From the NCBI RefSeq assembly GCF_001606025.1, contig NZ_CP014945.1:620001-684000 (forward strand): DNA of 64,000 nucleotides, in the 5' to 3' direction. The translations under genes and the position numbers were made by a program. The notes below the pieces were generated by a model. That model ran no database searches, was not told the DNA's origin, and saw only the letters and a program-made list of their open reading frames with translations. This document shows, one piece after another, positions 1 to 9,819 of the stretch. Positions within the stretch are counted from its first letter, which is position 1. The number at the start of each line of letters is the position of its first letter. This DNA is from Psychrobacter alimentarius (lineage in GTDB: Bacteria; Pseudomonadota; Gammaproteobacteria; Pseudomonadales; Moraxellaceae).

Positions 1-170
1 CGGTTTGAAATAAGATCGATATGTGAATAGCTATATGCTTCTGGTATAAATTTTCCTTGCTTACTGCTAAACAGAGGCTGCGAAAAATTGATACTAGAAG
101 CAACCAACTCAGTGAGAGAGTAACGGTTTCAAAATGAATCGACTATGGTCATCGCAAGATTAATAAATTG

Positions 171-216
171 GCTAATCTAAAAAAACTCGCTGTTATGACT
201 GTCTTTTTAGATTAGC
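171..216. terminator. Perfect 13-bp inverted repeat upstream of the giant ATPase
   Basis: Arms at 171-183 and 204-216 are exact reverse complements around a 20-nt loop, and a T-rich stretch follows. The stem is AT-rich. It may end transcription from a gene left of the window or lie in the leader of the ATPase mRNA. The rest of 1-275 shows no gene. Confidence 0.45.
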
Positions 217-275
217 TCTTTTTCAAATTTTATCTTATTTTCTTTATTGCTAAAAATAAACACGGACGAGCAACG

Positions 276-3200
276 ATGGCGGATACGCAAAAACCAACCG
301 ATTCGGCTAGCAAAACCACCGACAATCAAGCTGAACAAACCGATCAGGCAGTGGCATCAGGCAATGCCTATGAGCTAATCAAAAAACGTCTAACGGAGCA
401 AGGCAGTCGCCTAGAGCAGCAAACGGCCAAGTTGAATCAAGCGCGTCTGACGGAATTTGGCAGTACGCAGATGCAAGTCATTGCACGCACGCGCATCCGT
501 ACCGAATACAACTGTGTGGCGCAAGACATGGTGCAAGTCGGTGATTATTTGCTGTTTGGCTACAATGTCTTTATGGGGCTAAAGCGAGCGAGCAACATCA
601 AAGACGTGTTGTCGCTATATCGATTGATAGAGCCTACCGAAAACATGGGTAGTGAGGGCGATGATAAGGGCAGTTTAAACAATAGCAATGTAGAAAACCA
701 AGATTTAGAAAAGAGCGACGTAAAAAGTAACGACGTAGAAAATAGCCCTAAAGAGAGCACTGCCAATAGCAACGATCCAGAATATCGACTTGAAGAAGTC
801 GATTTAAAAAACACCTTTTTAGATCAAGATGCTTTTGTTCAAGATTTCAATGAGCTGTATCGATATTACAAGCAAACGCGCCTGATTCAGCTGATCGTCA
901 AAGACAGCAAGCTGCTATTGGCGTTTCAGATTGGTGAGCGTATCACCGACATACGCGTCTTTCGCTTTGCGCTGGATTTTAGCCAAGGCACGCCAGAGTC
1001 TGCCCAAGTTGCTTATGTCGACAATAGAGGCGAGCGCGACATTGAGCTTCCGCCTGCGTATGATTTTGATTGGATACAAACCACGCGTGATCAGATGATC
1101 AATGGCAAGTACCCACATATGAATATCTTGGACACGATATTTGTAGAAACCGTGAATGGCGATTTAACAATTAAGATTGAGAATAACACGCAGTCAGGAC
1201 AAGGCATCTATAGCGAGCCTGTCAATGATCGCACCCAATCGCTCACCGATGCCGAGATTGCGTATGCCAAAGTCGGTAGTCTGATACTGCTCAAGATATT
1301 GCCGTACCGTGAGGACAGTTATCGTTATTTTGTTTATAACACCTTGACTGAAGCCGTGCTGCGTTTGGATGCCATTGGTCAATCATGCGTCCAACTGCCC
1401 GAAGATCACGGCATTATTTTTCCTGGCGGCTATTATCTGCAGACAGGCGAGTATAAGTTGTTTGATACCAATAGTGCGGGTGCCAAAGATTTAAAATTTA
1501 AACGTAGGATTGTCGCACCAAATGGTGAAGATGTTTTGTTCTTGTTCTATGACAGAGATCTAGGTGTCACTGGGTTGTTCCCTTATAACCTCATCAAAAA
1601 ACAGTTGGCCAACCCGATTTATTGTAATGGTATGGCATTGGCAGACAGTGGGCGTTTGGTGTTGTTTAGCGCCCAAAGTGAGCCATCGCGCATTCACCCG
1701 ATGCAGATATGGCATACCCCTTACGCCTCACCTGAGTACATCAGTGAGTTGCCTGAAAGCACCAGTTTTTATGGCAAAATCGGCAACAAAGAACTGGTAC
1801 GCGGCATCTCTGATCTCTATAGTATTACTCGTCTCATTGACAATCAAAGCGTGTCGCAAAAGCTCTACGAAGAGCTTGCGGACAATACCAGTCGACTGTT
1901 TGATAGCTATTATTGGCTGTCTGAGCCTGAGCTCAAAGACGTCGCCAGTAGTATTAAAGAAGTGACAGCGACCGCTGAGCTGGTTATTGATGAGTTTGCC
2001 AAAGTCCAAAGTATCCAAAAGCAAACCCAAACCGCGCTTGCCGATGCCGAATCTCAGCAAAATGAGATTTTGCGGCAGATACGGGTCACGACGTTTGAGT
2101 CTGCCAGCGACTATGTCGATCAACTCTCAGCGCTCAGACGACAAAAAGGCCGCTTGGTTAGCCTAGAAGAATTGCGCTATTTAGACAGTGATAAATTAGC
2201 AGCATTACAGGCGCAGCTAGAAGCAGCAGAAAGCGAGATTGCCGAAAAGACCGTACTATTTTTAAGCGGTGAAGACGCTCTGTCTAGCTACGAAGCTGTG
2301 TTGACAGATGTCAGCGAACGCTTGAATACGGCGGAAACCAATGCCGAGCTAAAGCCCGTCTTAGATAAAATCGATGAAACGGCGCAAGGGCTTGACTTAC
2401 TGACCGAGCTGCTTGGTACATTGGACGTTGCGGATGCCACGGTACGCACACAAATTATCGATGACATATCGACCATTTATGCCAGCCTCAACCAGAGCAA
2501 AGCCAAGCTCAATCATAAACGCAAAAACTTGGGTTCGGCAGAAGCGGTCGCGCAATTTGGTGCGCAATTCAAGCTGTTTGGTCAATCGATTGCCAATGCC
2601 TTATCCATTGCCAATACACCTGAAAAATCAGATGAACAAATGGCGAAGTTGCTCGTACAGCTAGAGGAGTTAGAAAGCCAGTTTGCTGACCCAGAGACCA
2701 GTAATGGCGATCAGTTTTTAGCAGATATCATCAGTAAGCGCGAAGAGATTTATGAAACCTTTGAAAATCATAAGCAGCAATTGCTCGATGCGCGCAACCG
2801 TAAAGCTCAAAACCTAGGTGACGGCGCGCTGCGGATGCTTGAGAGCATCAAAAAGCGCACACAAAGTACAGGCGTGACAGGATTTACAGAAGAGGACGCG
2901 CTCAATACTTACTTTGCCTCAGATGGGTTGGTACAAAAAGTACGTCATATGGCAAAAGAGCTACAATCCATGGGCTTTAGCGTCAAAGCGGATGACATTG
3001 ATGCGCGTTTAAAAGCCATTCAAATCGAGAGCTATAAGAGTCTAAAAGACAAGTCGGATTTGTTTGAAGATGGCGGTCAAATTATCAAGCTGGGCAAACA
3101 CCGCTTTTCGGTCAATACCCAACCGTTAGATTTAACCTTGCTCAGTCGCCAGCAGTCAGATGGCAAGCGCGTGCTCAATTTGCATCTCACGGGTACAGAT

Positions 3201-6200
3201 TATTATGAGGTGCTCGACAACGCTGAGCTAAATGCCTTGCGTCCATATTGGGAGATGAATATTGCTTCTGAGTCCGACAAGGTATACCGCGCTGAATATC
3301 TGGCGTATAGCATTATCGAGAGTGCCAAAAATAGCCAATACAATCTGACTGAAGCACGGCTATATCGCGCGTATGATGAAACGGCAAATACGCTCAATAT
3401 TGACGGTCATATTGATAACGATAGCGCGCTGGCTAAATTGGTCAAATCCTATGCCACCCCGCGTTACCAACTCGGTTATGACAAAGGCATCCATGACCAT
3501 GATGCCACGCTGCTGCTGATGCAAATATTGCCAACGCTGCGAGAAGCGGGTTTATTGATTTATACGCCGCAAGTGCGAGCATTGGCACAACTGTTCTATT
3601 GGCAATTAAATATAGTGCAAGCGCTGGGCTTAGAAGCGCTGCGTCAGTTCGGTTATGATGCTTGGCTCTCTGAATCGGTGCTGACGCATGCGCGTAACTG
3701 GACGGATAGGGCGGTTACGGCTGAGCAGCTGCGCCGTACCTTAGGTAGCGATACAGCCAAAGCACTGCTGGTTGAAGACATGACTCACATCATGCGAGGT
3801 TTTGTCACTGCTTATCAAGACAATCAGTCGGCGTTAGAAGCGAAGCAGGGCAATGATGCGAGTATCTTTCAGCAAAGCCATGTTCAGCTGGCTTGTGAGT
3901 ATTTAGTGAGCGTGATGGGACAAGCAGCGGCGTCAGAAGTGGGTCTACATAAACCCTTCAACTGGCAAACCAGTCAACAGGCCGAGCAGTTGTGTGAGCA
4001 ATTAACCAAAACATTGAATAACGCTTCAGGCAACTTACAACATAGCGCCAGCTTTGAACAATTACAATCCGCCATTAGTAAACTTGGTTTTCAGCCCAAG
4101 TCTGCCTACGAGCTGCTGGCAACTTGGTTTTATGCGTTACTGGATAAAACCTACCACGACAACGACGCAGTCGATGGGCAAACAGATGAGACAGAAAGTG
4201 ACAACAATCCGCTCAGTGAAGATCAGCGCGCTGAGAGGGACGCAAAAAGCGCTTTACGCAAACAGCAATTAGAGAGTGGTCGCCATTATGTGCCTGAAGC
4301 CATTGCAATCTTACTGACACAATTAAGCGATACACAGCGTGAAGCGTTAGTACAGCGCCTTATGGATTCTGGTGTCAGCTTTGATAAAAGCAGTAGCAAA
4401 GGGACAACTGGTGTACCATCCAATTTATCTTTTTCCTCATCGCCACCGCTCACCAGTTTGAACAATCCGCTCAATCAAGTACAAAGCTTTGAGCGCAGCA
4501 CTGGTAAAGTATCGCTTGAGGTACAAGTAAACAATCTGCTGGGCGAGCATACACGTATTCATCAGCAGACGTTACGCTTTGCGGTCGATGATTTTGTAAA
4601 TCGCTTGCACCATCATGATACCCAAGTGATTCCGGCGTATAAGCGTTACCTTGCCATGCGTTCAGAAATCTTGCATGACGCAAAAGAATCCTTACGACTG
4701 GACGAGTTTATGCCGCGTCCATTGTCCTCATTTGTGCGTAACCGCCTGATTAATGAGAGCTATTTGCCGCTTATCGGCGATAACCTTGCCAAGCAAATGG
4801 GCACGGTCGGTGATGACAAGCGGACCGACTTGATGGGCATTCTCATGATGATATCGCCACCTGGGTATGGTAAGACGACCTTGATGGAGTACGTGGCCAA
4901 TCGTCTCGGCCTGATATTTATGAAGATTAACTGTCCGTCGCTTGGACATGATGTCACCTCGTTAGACCCCGAAAAAGCGCCCAATGCCACGGCAAGAGAA
5001 GAGCTAAATAAAATCAACTTGGCTTTTGAGATGGGCAATAATGTCATGCTGTATCTTGATGACATTCAACATACCCATGCAGAGTTTTTGCAAAAATTTA
5101 TCTCATTGGGCGATGGTACACGCCGTATCGATGGCGTCTGGCAAGGCAAAACCAAAACCTATGACATGCGCGGCAAAAAGTTCTGCGTGGTCATGGCGGG
5201 TAATCCATATACCGAAAGCGGTGAAGCCTTTAAAGTCCCTGACATGCTCGCCAACCGTGCCGATATCTACAATTTAGGCGATATCATGAGCGGTATGGAA
5301 GAGATCTTTGCGCTCAGTTATATCGAAAACGCCTTGACATCTAACGCAGTATTAGCACCGCTTGCCAATCGTGATTTGGCAGACGTCCATCGTCTGATTA
5401 AAATGGCGCGGGCGGACAATGCCAATTTGCTACAGGTACAAAGCAGTGATCTGACCTATCCGTATAGCAGCTCAGAGATTAATGAGATTATCGCTATCTT
5501 GCGTCATATGTTTCGGGTGCAAGAAGTCATTTTGGACGTCAACCAAGCTTATATTGCCTCCGCCTCGCAAGATGATAAATATCGTGTTGAGCCGATATTT
5601 AAGCTGCAAGGCAGTTATCGTAATATGAACAAGATGACTGAGAAGCTCTCGGCAATCATGAATGAGAATGAGCTAAACCAGCTGATAGACGACCACTATC
5701 TAGGCGAGTCGCAGCTATTGACCCAAGGCGCTGAGAGCAATCTGCTTAAGCTTGGTGAGATGCGCAGCACTTTAACACAAGAAGAATCAGAACGCTGGGC
5801 GCAAATCAAAACCGACTTCTTACGCAATAAAGCCATGGGCGGCGAAGATGGCGATACTGGCGCGCGCATCGTCGCGCAGTTGGTGGACTTAGCAAATGGC
5901 TTCAATACGATTAGCAGTCAGTTTGATAAATACTTAAGCCAAAATGACCCTGAACAAATCGCCCGTTTACGAGAAGCAGGACAGCAAGTGCAGATAGAGG
6001 CACAACTCGAAGCCCAAAAAATCCTCGTTGATAGCTTTATTAATAATGCCAAAGTCGTCAGCGACAGCATTGATAATGGCTTTGAAAAAAGCATGACTCA
6101 GCTGACACAGCTTTATAAGCACGATCATAAAGCAGAAGGCGAGTATCTCAAACAAAACCAAGAGATGCAAAAACAGCTGATGGTGCAGCTGGTCGATGCC

Positions 6201-6473
6201 GTGGAGCAACTGGCACACAATATGGCGGATAGTTTGTCTCGTAGCTTAGCCGAAAGCCTGATTAAGAATGGTGACAGCAAAGCTGTAGAGAGCAATGCGC
6301 CTGATATCCATGAGCAGACCACACTGATGGCAAATGCGCTCAAGCAAGCGCTGGCACCACTGATGATGCGCATGGATGAGAAGCTAGCGATTGATAGCAG
6401 TACTGATCAATCTGGTAAGCTGATCGTCAACAGTCTCAATCGCCTAAATAAAATATTTGACGATTATGACTAG
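276..6473 (+). CDS. Giant AAA ATPase, DUF3686 'DNA repair ATPase' type
   Basis: A 2065-residue protein. Its C-terminal third holds an AAA+ ATPase core: Walker A (PPGYGKTT) near residue 1530, Walker B (MLYLDDIQ) near 1595, a sensor-like AGNPY, and an Arg-finger-like LANRAD. The N-terminal half resembles the DUF3686 family annotated as 'DNA repair ATPase'; that is recall of the family, not a search. Residues about 125-170 are a Ser/Asn/Asp/Glu-rich insert. Residues about 560-860 and 1870-2065 are long charged, Gln-rich segments likely to form coiled coils. No signal peptide or membrane segment is visible, so it should be cytoplasmic. The start follows a GGACGAG ribosome-binding site. Its true function is not established; it may act in DNA repair or as a remodelling ATPase. 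No downstream gene clearly belongs to the same operon. Confidence 0.8.
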   Translation: MADTQKPTDSASKTTDNQAEQTDQAVASGNAYELIKKRLTEQGSRLEQQTAKLNQARLTEFGSTQMQVIARTRIRTEYNCVAQDMVQVGDYLLFGYNVFMGLKRASNIKDVLSLYRLIEPTENMGSEGDDKGSLNNSNVENQDLEKSDVKSNDVENSPKESTANSNDPEYRLEEVDLKNTFLDQDAFVQDFNELYRYYKQTRLIQLIVKDSKLLLAFQIGERITDIRVFRFALDFSQGTPESAQVAYVDNRGERDIELPPAYDFDWIQTTRDQMINGKYPHMNILDTIFVETVNGDLTIKIENNTQSGQGIYSEPVNDRTQSLTDAEIAYAKVGSLILLKILPYREDSYRYFVYNTLTEAVLRLDAIGQSCVQLPEDHGIIFPGGYYLQTGEYKLFDTNSAGAKDLKFKRRIVAPNGEDVLFLFYDRDLGVTGLFPYNLIKKQLANPIYCNGMALADSGRLVLFSAQSEPSRIHPMQIWHTPYASPEYISELPESTSFYGKIGNKELVRGISDLYSITRLIDNQSVSQKLYEELADNTSRLFDSYYWLSEPELKDVASSIKEVTATAELVIDEFAKVQSIQKQTQTALADAESQQNEILRQIRVTTFESASDYVDQLSALRRQKGRLVSLEELRYLDSDKLAALQAQLEAAESEIAEKTVLFLSGEDALSSYEAVLTDVSERLNTAETNAELKPVLDKIDETAQGLDLLTELLGTLDVADATVRTQIIDDISTIYASLNQSKAKLNHKRKNLGSAEAVAQFGAQFKLFGQSIANALSIANTPEKSDEQMAKLLVQLEELESQFADPETSNGDQFLADIISKREEIYETFENHKQQLLDARNRKAQNLGDGALRMLESIKKRTQSTGVTGFTEEDALNTYFASDGLVQKVRHMAKELQSMGFSVKADDIDARLKAIQIESYKSLKDKSDLFEDGGQIIKLGKHRFSVNTQPLDLTLLSRQQSDGKRVLNLHLTGTDYYEVLDNAELNALRPYWEMNIASESDKVYRAEYLAYSIIESAKNSQYNLTEARLYRAYDETANTLNIDGHIDNDSALAKLVKSYATPRYQLGYDKGIHDHDATLLLMQILPTLREAGLLIYTPQVRALAQLFYWQLNIVQALGLEALRQFGYDAWLSESVLTHARNWTDRAVTAEQLRRTLGSDTAKALLVEDMTHIMRGFVTAYQDNQSALEAKQGNDASIFQQSHVQLACEYLVSVMGQAAASEVGLHKPFNWQTSQQAEQLCEQLTKTLNNASGNLQHSASFEQLQSAISKLGFQPKSAYELLATWFYALLDKTYHDNDAVDGQTDETESDNNPLSEDQRAERDAKSALRKQQLESGRHYVPEAIAILLTQLSDTQREALVQRLMDSGVSFDKSSSKGTTGVPSNLSFSSSPPLTSLNNPLNQVQSFERSTGKVSLEVQVNNLLGEHTRIHQQTLRFAVDDFVNRLHHHDTQVIPAYKRYLAMRSEILHDAKESLRLDEFMPRPLSSFVRNRLINESYLPLIGDNLAKQMGTVGDDKRTDLMGILMMISPPGYGKTTLMEYVANRLGLIFMKINCPSLGHDVTSLDPEKAPNATAREELNKINLAFEMGNNVMLYLDDIQHTHAEFLQKFISLGDGTRRIDGVWQGKTKTYDMRGKKFCVVMAGNPYTESGEAFKVPDMLANRADIYNLGDIMSGMEEIFALSYIENALTSNAVLAPLANRDLADVHRLIKMARADNANLLQVQSSDLTYPYSSSEINEIIAILRHMFRVQEVILDVNQAYIASASQDDKYRVEPIFKLQGSYRNMNKMTEKLSAIMNENELNQLIDDHYLGESQLLTQGAESNLLKLGEMRSTLTQEESERWAQIKTDFLRNKAMGGEDGDTGARIVAQLVDLANGFNTISSQFDKYLSQNDPEQIARLREAGQQVQIEAQLEAQKILVDSFINNAKVVSDSIDNGFEKSMTQLTQLYKHDHKAEGEYLKQNQEMQKQLMVQLVDAVEQLAHNMADSLSRSLAESLIKNGDSKAVESNAPDIHEQTTLMANALKQALAPLMMRMDEKLAIDSSTDQSGKLIVNSLNRLNKIFDDYD

Positions 6474-6553
6474 TAACTGTGACTAATAGCAATGATACGT
6501 AGTAGGCTATAGTGACACATGACTGATGTCGTAAACAAACCAATGAGAAAGCT

Positions 6554-6715
6554 ATGGCGCACAAAAAAAAGAATGTTCGAAAAAAACTCTGCCCCGTCTG
6601 TGAGCGTGAGTTTAGTTGGACTAAAAAGCTGGATAAAAACTGGGAGAGCATGGTCTACTGCTCAGACCAATGCCGTCGAATTAAGAAGTATGAGGGTGTC
6701 GAGCATCAAAAGTAA
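6554..6715 (+). CDS. DUF2256-type zinc-finger mini-protein, copy 1 (53 aa)
   Basis: A 53-residue basic protein with CPVCEREF, a W-rich middle and YCSDQCRR, giving a CxxC...CxxxC zinc-binding pattern typical of the DUF2256 family. It begins MAHKKK, like the next gene. The family is widespread and of unknown function, often found near cryptochrome/photolyase genes (recall). Here the neighbours are the giant ATPase and a second copy. An overlapping longer frame from 6519 is a shadow. The cysteine pattern and the paralogue next door support a real gene. Confidence 0.8.
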   Translation: MAHKKKNVRKKLCPVCEREFSWTKKLDKNWESMVYCSDQCRRIKKYEGVEHQK

Positions 6716-6760
6716 GATTTCACCGTAACGCAAATAGTCAAAAGTAGATGGGAGCAAACA

Positions 6761-6907
6761 ATGGCACATAAAAAAGTAAACTTACCGCAAAAAACCTGCC
6801 CCGTCTGCCAGCGCCCATTTACGTGGCGCAAAAAGTGGGAAAAGGACTGGGAGCAGGTGATTTACTGTTCGGAGCGGTGTCGTCGGACGAAAGGTAAATC
6901 AGATTGA
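6761..6907 (+). CDS. DUF2256-type zinc-finger mini-protein, copy 2 (48 aa)
   Basis: A 48-residue paralogue of the preceding gene: MAHKK start, [17 protein letters not shown] and YCSERCRR. It matches the family consensus better than copy 1, which has SWTKKLDKNW in the same place. The start lies 9 bases after a GGGAG-like ribosome-binding site. The two copies lie 45 bp apart and probably arose by tandem duplication. A decayed third copy lies at about 7462-7530. Function is unknown; a single zinc ribbon suggests nucleic-acid or protein binding. Confidence 0.85.
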   Translation: MAHKKVNLPQKTCPVCQRPFTWRKKWEKDWEQVIYCSERCRRTKGKSD

Positions 6908-6933
6908 GGTAGTCCAAAACATTAAGGTAAATT

Positions 6934-7428
6934 ATGAGTAAGCATTTTGAGCACTCAAGCTTTCGAGAAAAGCTTATTGAACACTTATTTATTGGTGAGA
7001 TGTTAAAGCTATCTTGGCTAAAAGATGATTGCCAATTGGAAGTCATGAAACCTGAAGTCGATAATGCAGGCTGCGACGTTGTCCTCGAAAATAGTAATGT
7101 TATTCGTCATATTCAACTAAAAACTTCAAAACTAGGTGGAACAACATCAAGTCAGAAGGTCAATATTCGATTGGCGAGCAAACCTTCGGGTTGTGTGATC
7201 TGGATAGTATTTGATGAGCATACGTTGGAGCTGTGCTATTTTTATTTTTTTGGTGCTGAGGCTGGAAAGCCGTTAACTGGACTAGAAAATGTTAAGGTCG
7301 CAAAACATACTAAAGCAAATGCGGATGGCATAAAAGCTAAACGGCCTAATATTCGCACTATTAATAAGGGACAGTTTATTCGTTACGAGAGTGTTGAAGC
7401 TTTATTTAACGTTTTATTTTACAAGTAA
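6934..7428 (+). CDS. Hypothetical protein with PD-(D/E)xK-like motif
   Basis: A 164-residue soluble protein starting 26 bp after the second DUF2256 gene, behind an AAGG ribosome-binding site. Residues about 40-65 read GCDVVLE...HIQLKTS, an acidic residue on one strand followed by QxK on the next. This resembles the core of PD-(D/E)xK nuclease-fold families such as DUF4365-like proteins. The assignment rests on that pattern alone. The gene sits between an intact DUF2256 copy and a DUF2256 relic, so it may have been inserted into a tandem array. Role unknown; a nuclease or a degenerate nuclease fold are both possible. Confidence 0.65.
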   Translation: MSKHFEHSSFREKLIEHLFIGEMLKLSWLKDDCQLEVMKPEVDNAGCDVVLENSNVIRHIQLKTSKLGGTTSSQKVNIRLASKPSGCVIWIVFDEHTLELCYFYFFGAEAGKPLTGLENVKVAKHTKANADGIKAKRPNIRTINKGQFIRYESVEALFNVLFYK

Positions 7429-7461
7429 AAAAAGATATATTTTGAATGCTACTCCATTTGT

Positions 7462-7530
7462 TAGCGCCCCTTTATTTGACGCAAGAAGCGAGAGAAAGAT
7501 TGGGAGCAGGTAATTTATTGTTGTGATAGG
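7462..7530 (+). pseudogene. Relic of a third DUF2256 gene
   Basis: About 70 bases align with the middle of the second DUF2256 gene (roughly 6811-6880), including a shared tract with GGGAGCAGGT. Substitutions have removed key cysteines and introduced in-frame stops (for example TGA in place of TGG and a TAA after the shared tract). Similarity ends sharply at about 7461 on the left, where unrelated sequence begins. The rest of 7429-7629 holds no gene. Confidence 0.6.
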
Positions 7531-7629
7531 TATTGGCAAAGATTTAATAAATACATGAGATAAAGTAGAATAATTGTTTATTTCGATGCTAGAATGGTTA
7601 ATAATGCAAACTAAAGTTTAATATTTATA

Positions 7630-8481
7630 ATGAAAAAAGATGTAGTTAAACGAAGTAAGAACAAAAAACGGCCTGTGAAAAACTATGCAAAATATGCTAA
7701 AAATAAAATACAGATCTTTAGTAGCGCTCATCATAGTCAACAGTTTGAAGACAATTGGGTAGTAGAGAAAGAATTCACTTGTGTTCGATTGGGACTGCTT
7801 AGATTCACTCAAATAATAGCAGCTTTTCTAATGGTTTTTAGTATACCTGTTGCAAGTTATTTAATGCATGCTGTTGAAGGATATGAAATATTTATAGTAA
7901 TTGCTGTGTTTGTTGTTGCTATATTATCAGTCGCCCTATTAATAAATCCGAGTATGATTTTTAGAGGTGTTAACTGGTTGCGACAAGGCAATATCAAATT
8001 AAAAGGAAAACAAGTTGAATTAAAAATAGACAATAAAATTCACAATATACCAGTATTGGATATAAGAAAATTCAAATGTTATAAAACTACTAATTACAGA
8101 GCCAAAATTGAAGTTGTAAAAATTATTATAAAGATGAAAGATGGTTCTAAGTTTTCTTTGTACCAGTCAACTAATTTTAGTGAGAACATATACATATTGT
8201 ATAGTGTTGGTGTAATGATAGAGTCCATATTGACAGATCATTTTGAAAAGATAGACAAAGGTGCTTGGTTGCATCGAAAAGAAACCATTCATTATGCAGA
8301 TATACTGACAGTTGTTTTTATCACCACATTTATAGGTATCGTGATCTATTTTAAGATGTACGATTTTTTATTCATTGTGTCCATGCTTGTATTGATTATC
8401 ATTGCTCCTCGTTTTACCCTTTTTGTAACTAGTACACAGCACAGTAGTGATACCCATATATATTACATCAACAGAACGTAA
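7630..8481 (+). CDS. Hypothetical membrane protein (283 aa)
   Basis: The N-terminus is very basic (about 25 residues). Two hydrophobic segments lie near residues 60-85 and 90-115 and two more near 220-240 and 245-265. A hydrophilic 90-residue region between the pairs has a beta-rich pattern that could be PH-like (KGKQVELKIDNK...IPVLDIRKFK). I do not recognise a family. The ribosome-binding site is weak, so the start is the least certain part. The DNA is more AT-rich than the neighbouring transporter gene. It converges on the transporter. Confidence 0.6.
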   Translation: MKKDVVKRSKNKKRPVKNYAKYAKNKIQIFSSAHHSQQFEDNWVVEKEFTCVRLGLLRFTQIIAAFLMVFSIPVASYLMHAVEGYEIFIVIAVFVVAILSVALLINPSMIFRGVNWLRQGNIKLKGKQVELKIDNKIHNIPVLDIRKFKCYKTTNYRAKIEVVKIIIKMKDGSKFSLYQSTNFSENIYILYSVGVMIESILTDHFEKIDKGAWLHRKETIHYADILTVVFITTFIGIVIYFKMYDFLFIVSMLVLIIIAPRFTLFVTSTQHSSDTHIYYINRT

Positions 8482-8493
8482 CTTTGTTTTTCT

Positions 8494-8516
8494 AAGAGCC
8501 GATTGTTTCGGCTCTT
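8494..8516. terminator. 9-bp hairpin between convergent genes
   Basis: AAGAGCCGA (8494-8502) pairs with TCGGCTCTT (8508-8516) around a 5-nt loop. Neither side carries a good U-tract, so termination strength is doubtful, but the place between two convergent genes fits a shared terminator. Confidence 0.45.
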
Positions 8517-8571
8517 GTGTACAACTAATTTTAAAGCTCTGGACTCGACTAACCCAAAACCATTAAAGACA

Positions 8572-9501
8572 CTACCTAGCATCTCTCTTAGCAAAAATAT
8601 TCGCAACCAAAGCACCACTAAAGTTATGCCACACACTAAAGATCGCACTCGGTAAGGCAGCGACAGGATTGAAATAAGTCGCGGCAAGGGCAGCGCCCAG
8701 ACCAGAGTTTTGCATGCCCACTTCCACCATGATGGCGCGGCGCTGTCTCTCCGTAAATCCAGACAAGCGCGCGATCACATAGCCCAAGGTATATCCCAAC
8801 ATATTGTGTAGAGCAACCACGATAAAGACGATGGCACCGCTATCTAAGATAGTCGCTTTAGACACCGCGACCACGGCTGCGATGATAATAGAGATACCCA
8901 GTACCGACACCATCGGCAATACCTCAGTGACGAACGCGATCTTGCTACCCAAAAACTTGTGAAAGACGACACCCAATAAGATAGGCAAGATGACGATCTT
9001 GGTAATGGTCACCATCATACTTGCCAAGTCGATATCGATCAGCTGACCGGCAAACACGTTTAATAAAATAGGCGTTAAGAAGGGTGCAAGTAGAGTAGAG
9101 ATAGAGGTAATCGCTACGCTCAGTGCCACATCCCCTTTGGCCAAAAACGTAATTACATTACTAGACGTACCGCCAGGGCAACAGCCTACCAAGATGACAC
9201 CGACCGCGATTAAAGGGTCGAGATTAAAAATCATAGTCAACAAATAAGCAATCAGAGGCATGAGCGTAAACTGTGCTAATAGTCCTACTAATACAGGTTT
9301 GGGACGTTTGACAATCTCTAGGAAGTCTTCCGTTCTAAGCGTCATGCCCATACCAAACATAATGATGCCAAGAATTGGCACAATCAAAAACGCCAATGAA
9401 GCAAAAAATTCAGGAAAAACAAATCCCAATACGGCACTGACCAATGCCCAGATTGCAAATGTTTTGCCAATCCAATTAGAGAGTAATGCAATCTGATTCA
9501 T
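8572..9501 (-). CDS. Bile acid:sodium symporter family (BASS) transporter
   Basis: About 309 residues with eight to ten hydrophobic segments. Family hallmarks are MFGMGMTL near residue 50 and the conserved VGCCPGGTSSNVITFLAKGD segment near residue 115, which lies at the sodium/substrate site in this fold, followed by the paired EVGMQNSGLGAALA motif. BASS members transport bile acids, pantoate (PanS) or other organic anions with sodium; the substrate here cannot be read. The frame is open to 9537, but the Met at 9501 (MNQIALL) follows a GACAGG ribosome-binding site and removes a hydrophilic leader, so I prefer it. Monocistronic. Confidence 0.85.
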   Translation of the reverse strand: MNQIALLSNWIGKTFAIWALVSAVLGFVFPEFFASLAFLIVPILGIIMFGMGMTLRTEDFLEIVKRPKPVLVGLLAQFTLMPLIAYLLTMIFNLDPLIAVGVILVGCCPGGTSSNVITFLAKGDVALSVAITSISTLLAPFLTPILLNVFAGQLIDIDLASMMVTITKIVILPILLGVVFHKFLGSKIAFVTEVLPMVSVLGISIIIAAVVAVSKATILDSGAIVFIVVALHNMLGYTLGYVIARLSGFTERQRRAIMVEVGMQNSGLGAALAATYFNPVAALPSAIFSVWHNFSGALVANIFAKRDAR

Positions 9502-9636
9502 AGCCTGTCTCAAAATAAGAAAAAATGAAGTAGGCAATAATTTAGCACGGTTATTGGCAGTAAATGATAAAAGTATTTTGTGATACGTGCAGCGATAAGT
9601 TTGCTGATGACAGATAGAAAATAAGTTAATAAAAAA

Positions 9637-9663
9637 GGCTTACCCATCATAAATGAGTAAGCC
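9637..9663 (-). terminator. Terminator downstream of metH
   Basis: GGCTTAC (9637-9643) pairs with GTAAGCC (9657-9663). On the minus strand the stem is followed by a run of six T (9631-9636), a good intrinsic terminator for metH. An A-run on the other side makes it plausible in both directions. Confidence 0.7.
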
Positions 9664-9819
9664 AAAAAATAACGATAAAATGTCTATCGTTGATACGCTT
9701 CAAAGGCGTTGTAACGCTACTAGGATAAATTTTACGCAGCCTCTGTCGGCGTAGGCACAGTAAGCAAGTAAAATTGTACTAGTAGCGCATTTCAATTTAT
9801 ATAGCAGTTTTTTTAAAAT

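Noticed and set aside
1728..2123. Long antisense frames inside the giant ATPase and metH
   Set aside because: They follow the codon pattern of the sense gene, lack ribosome-binding sites and have no recognisable motifs.
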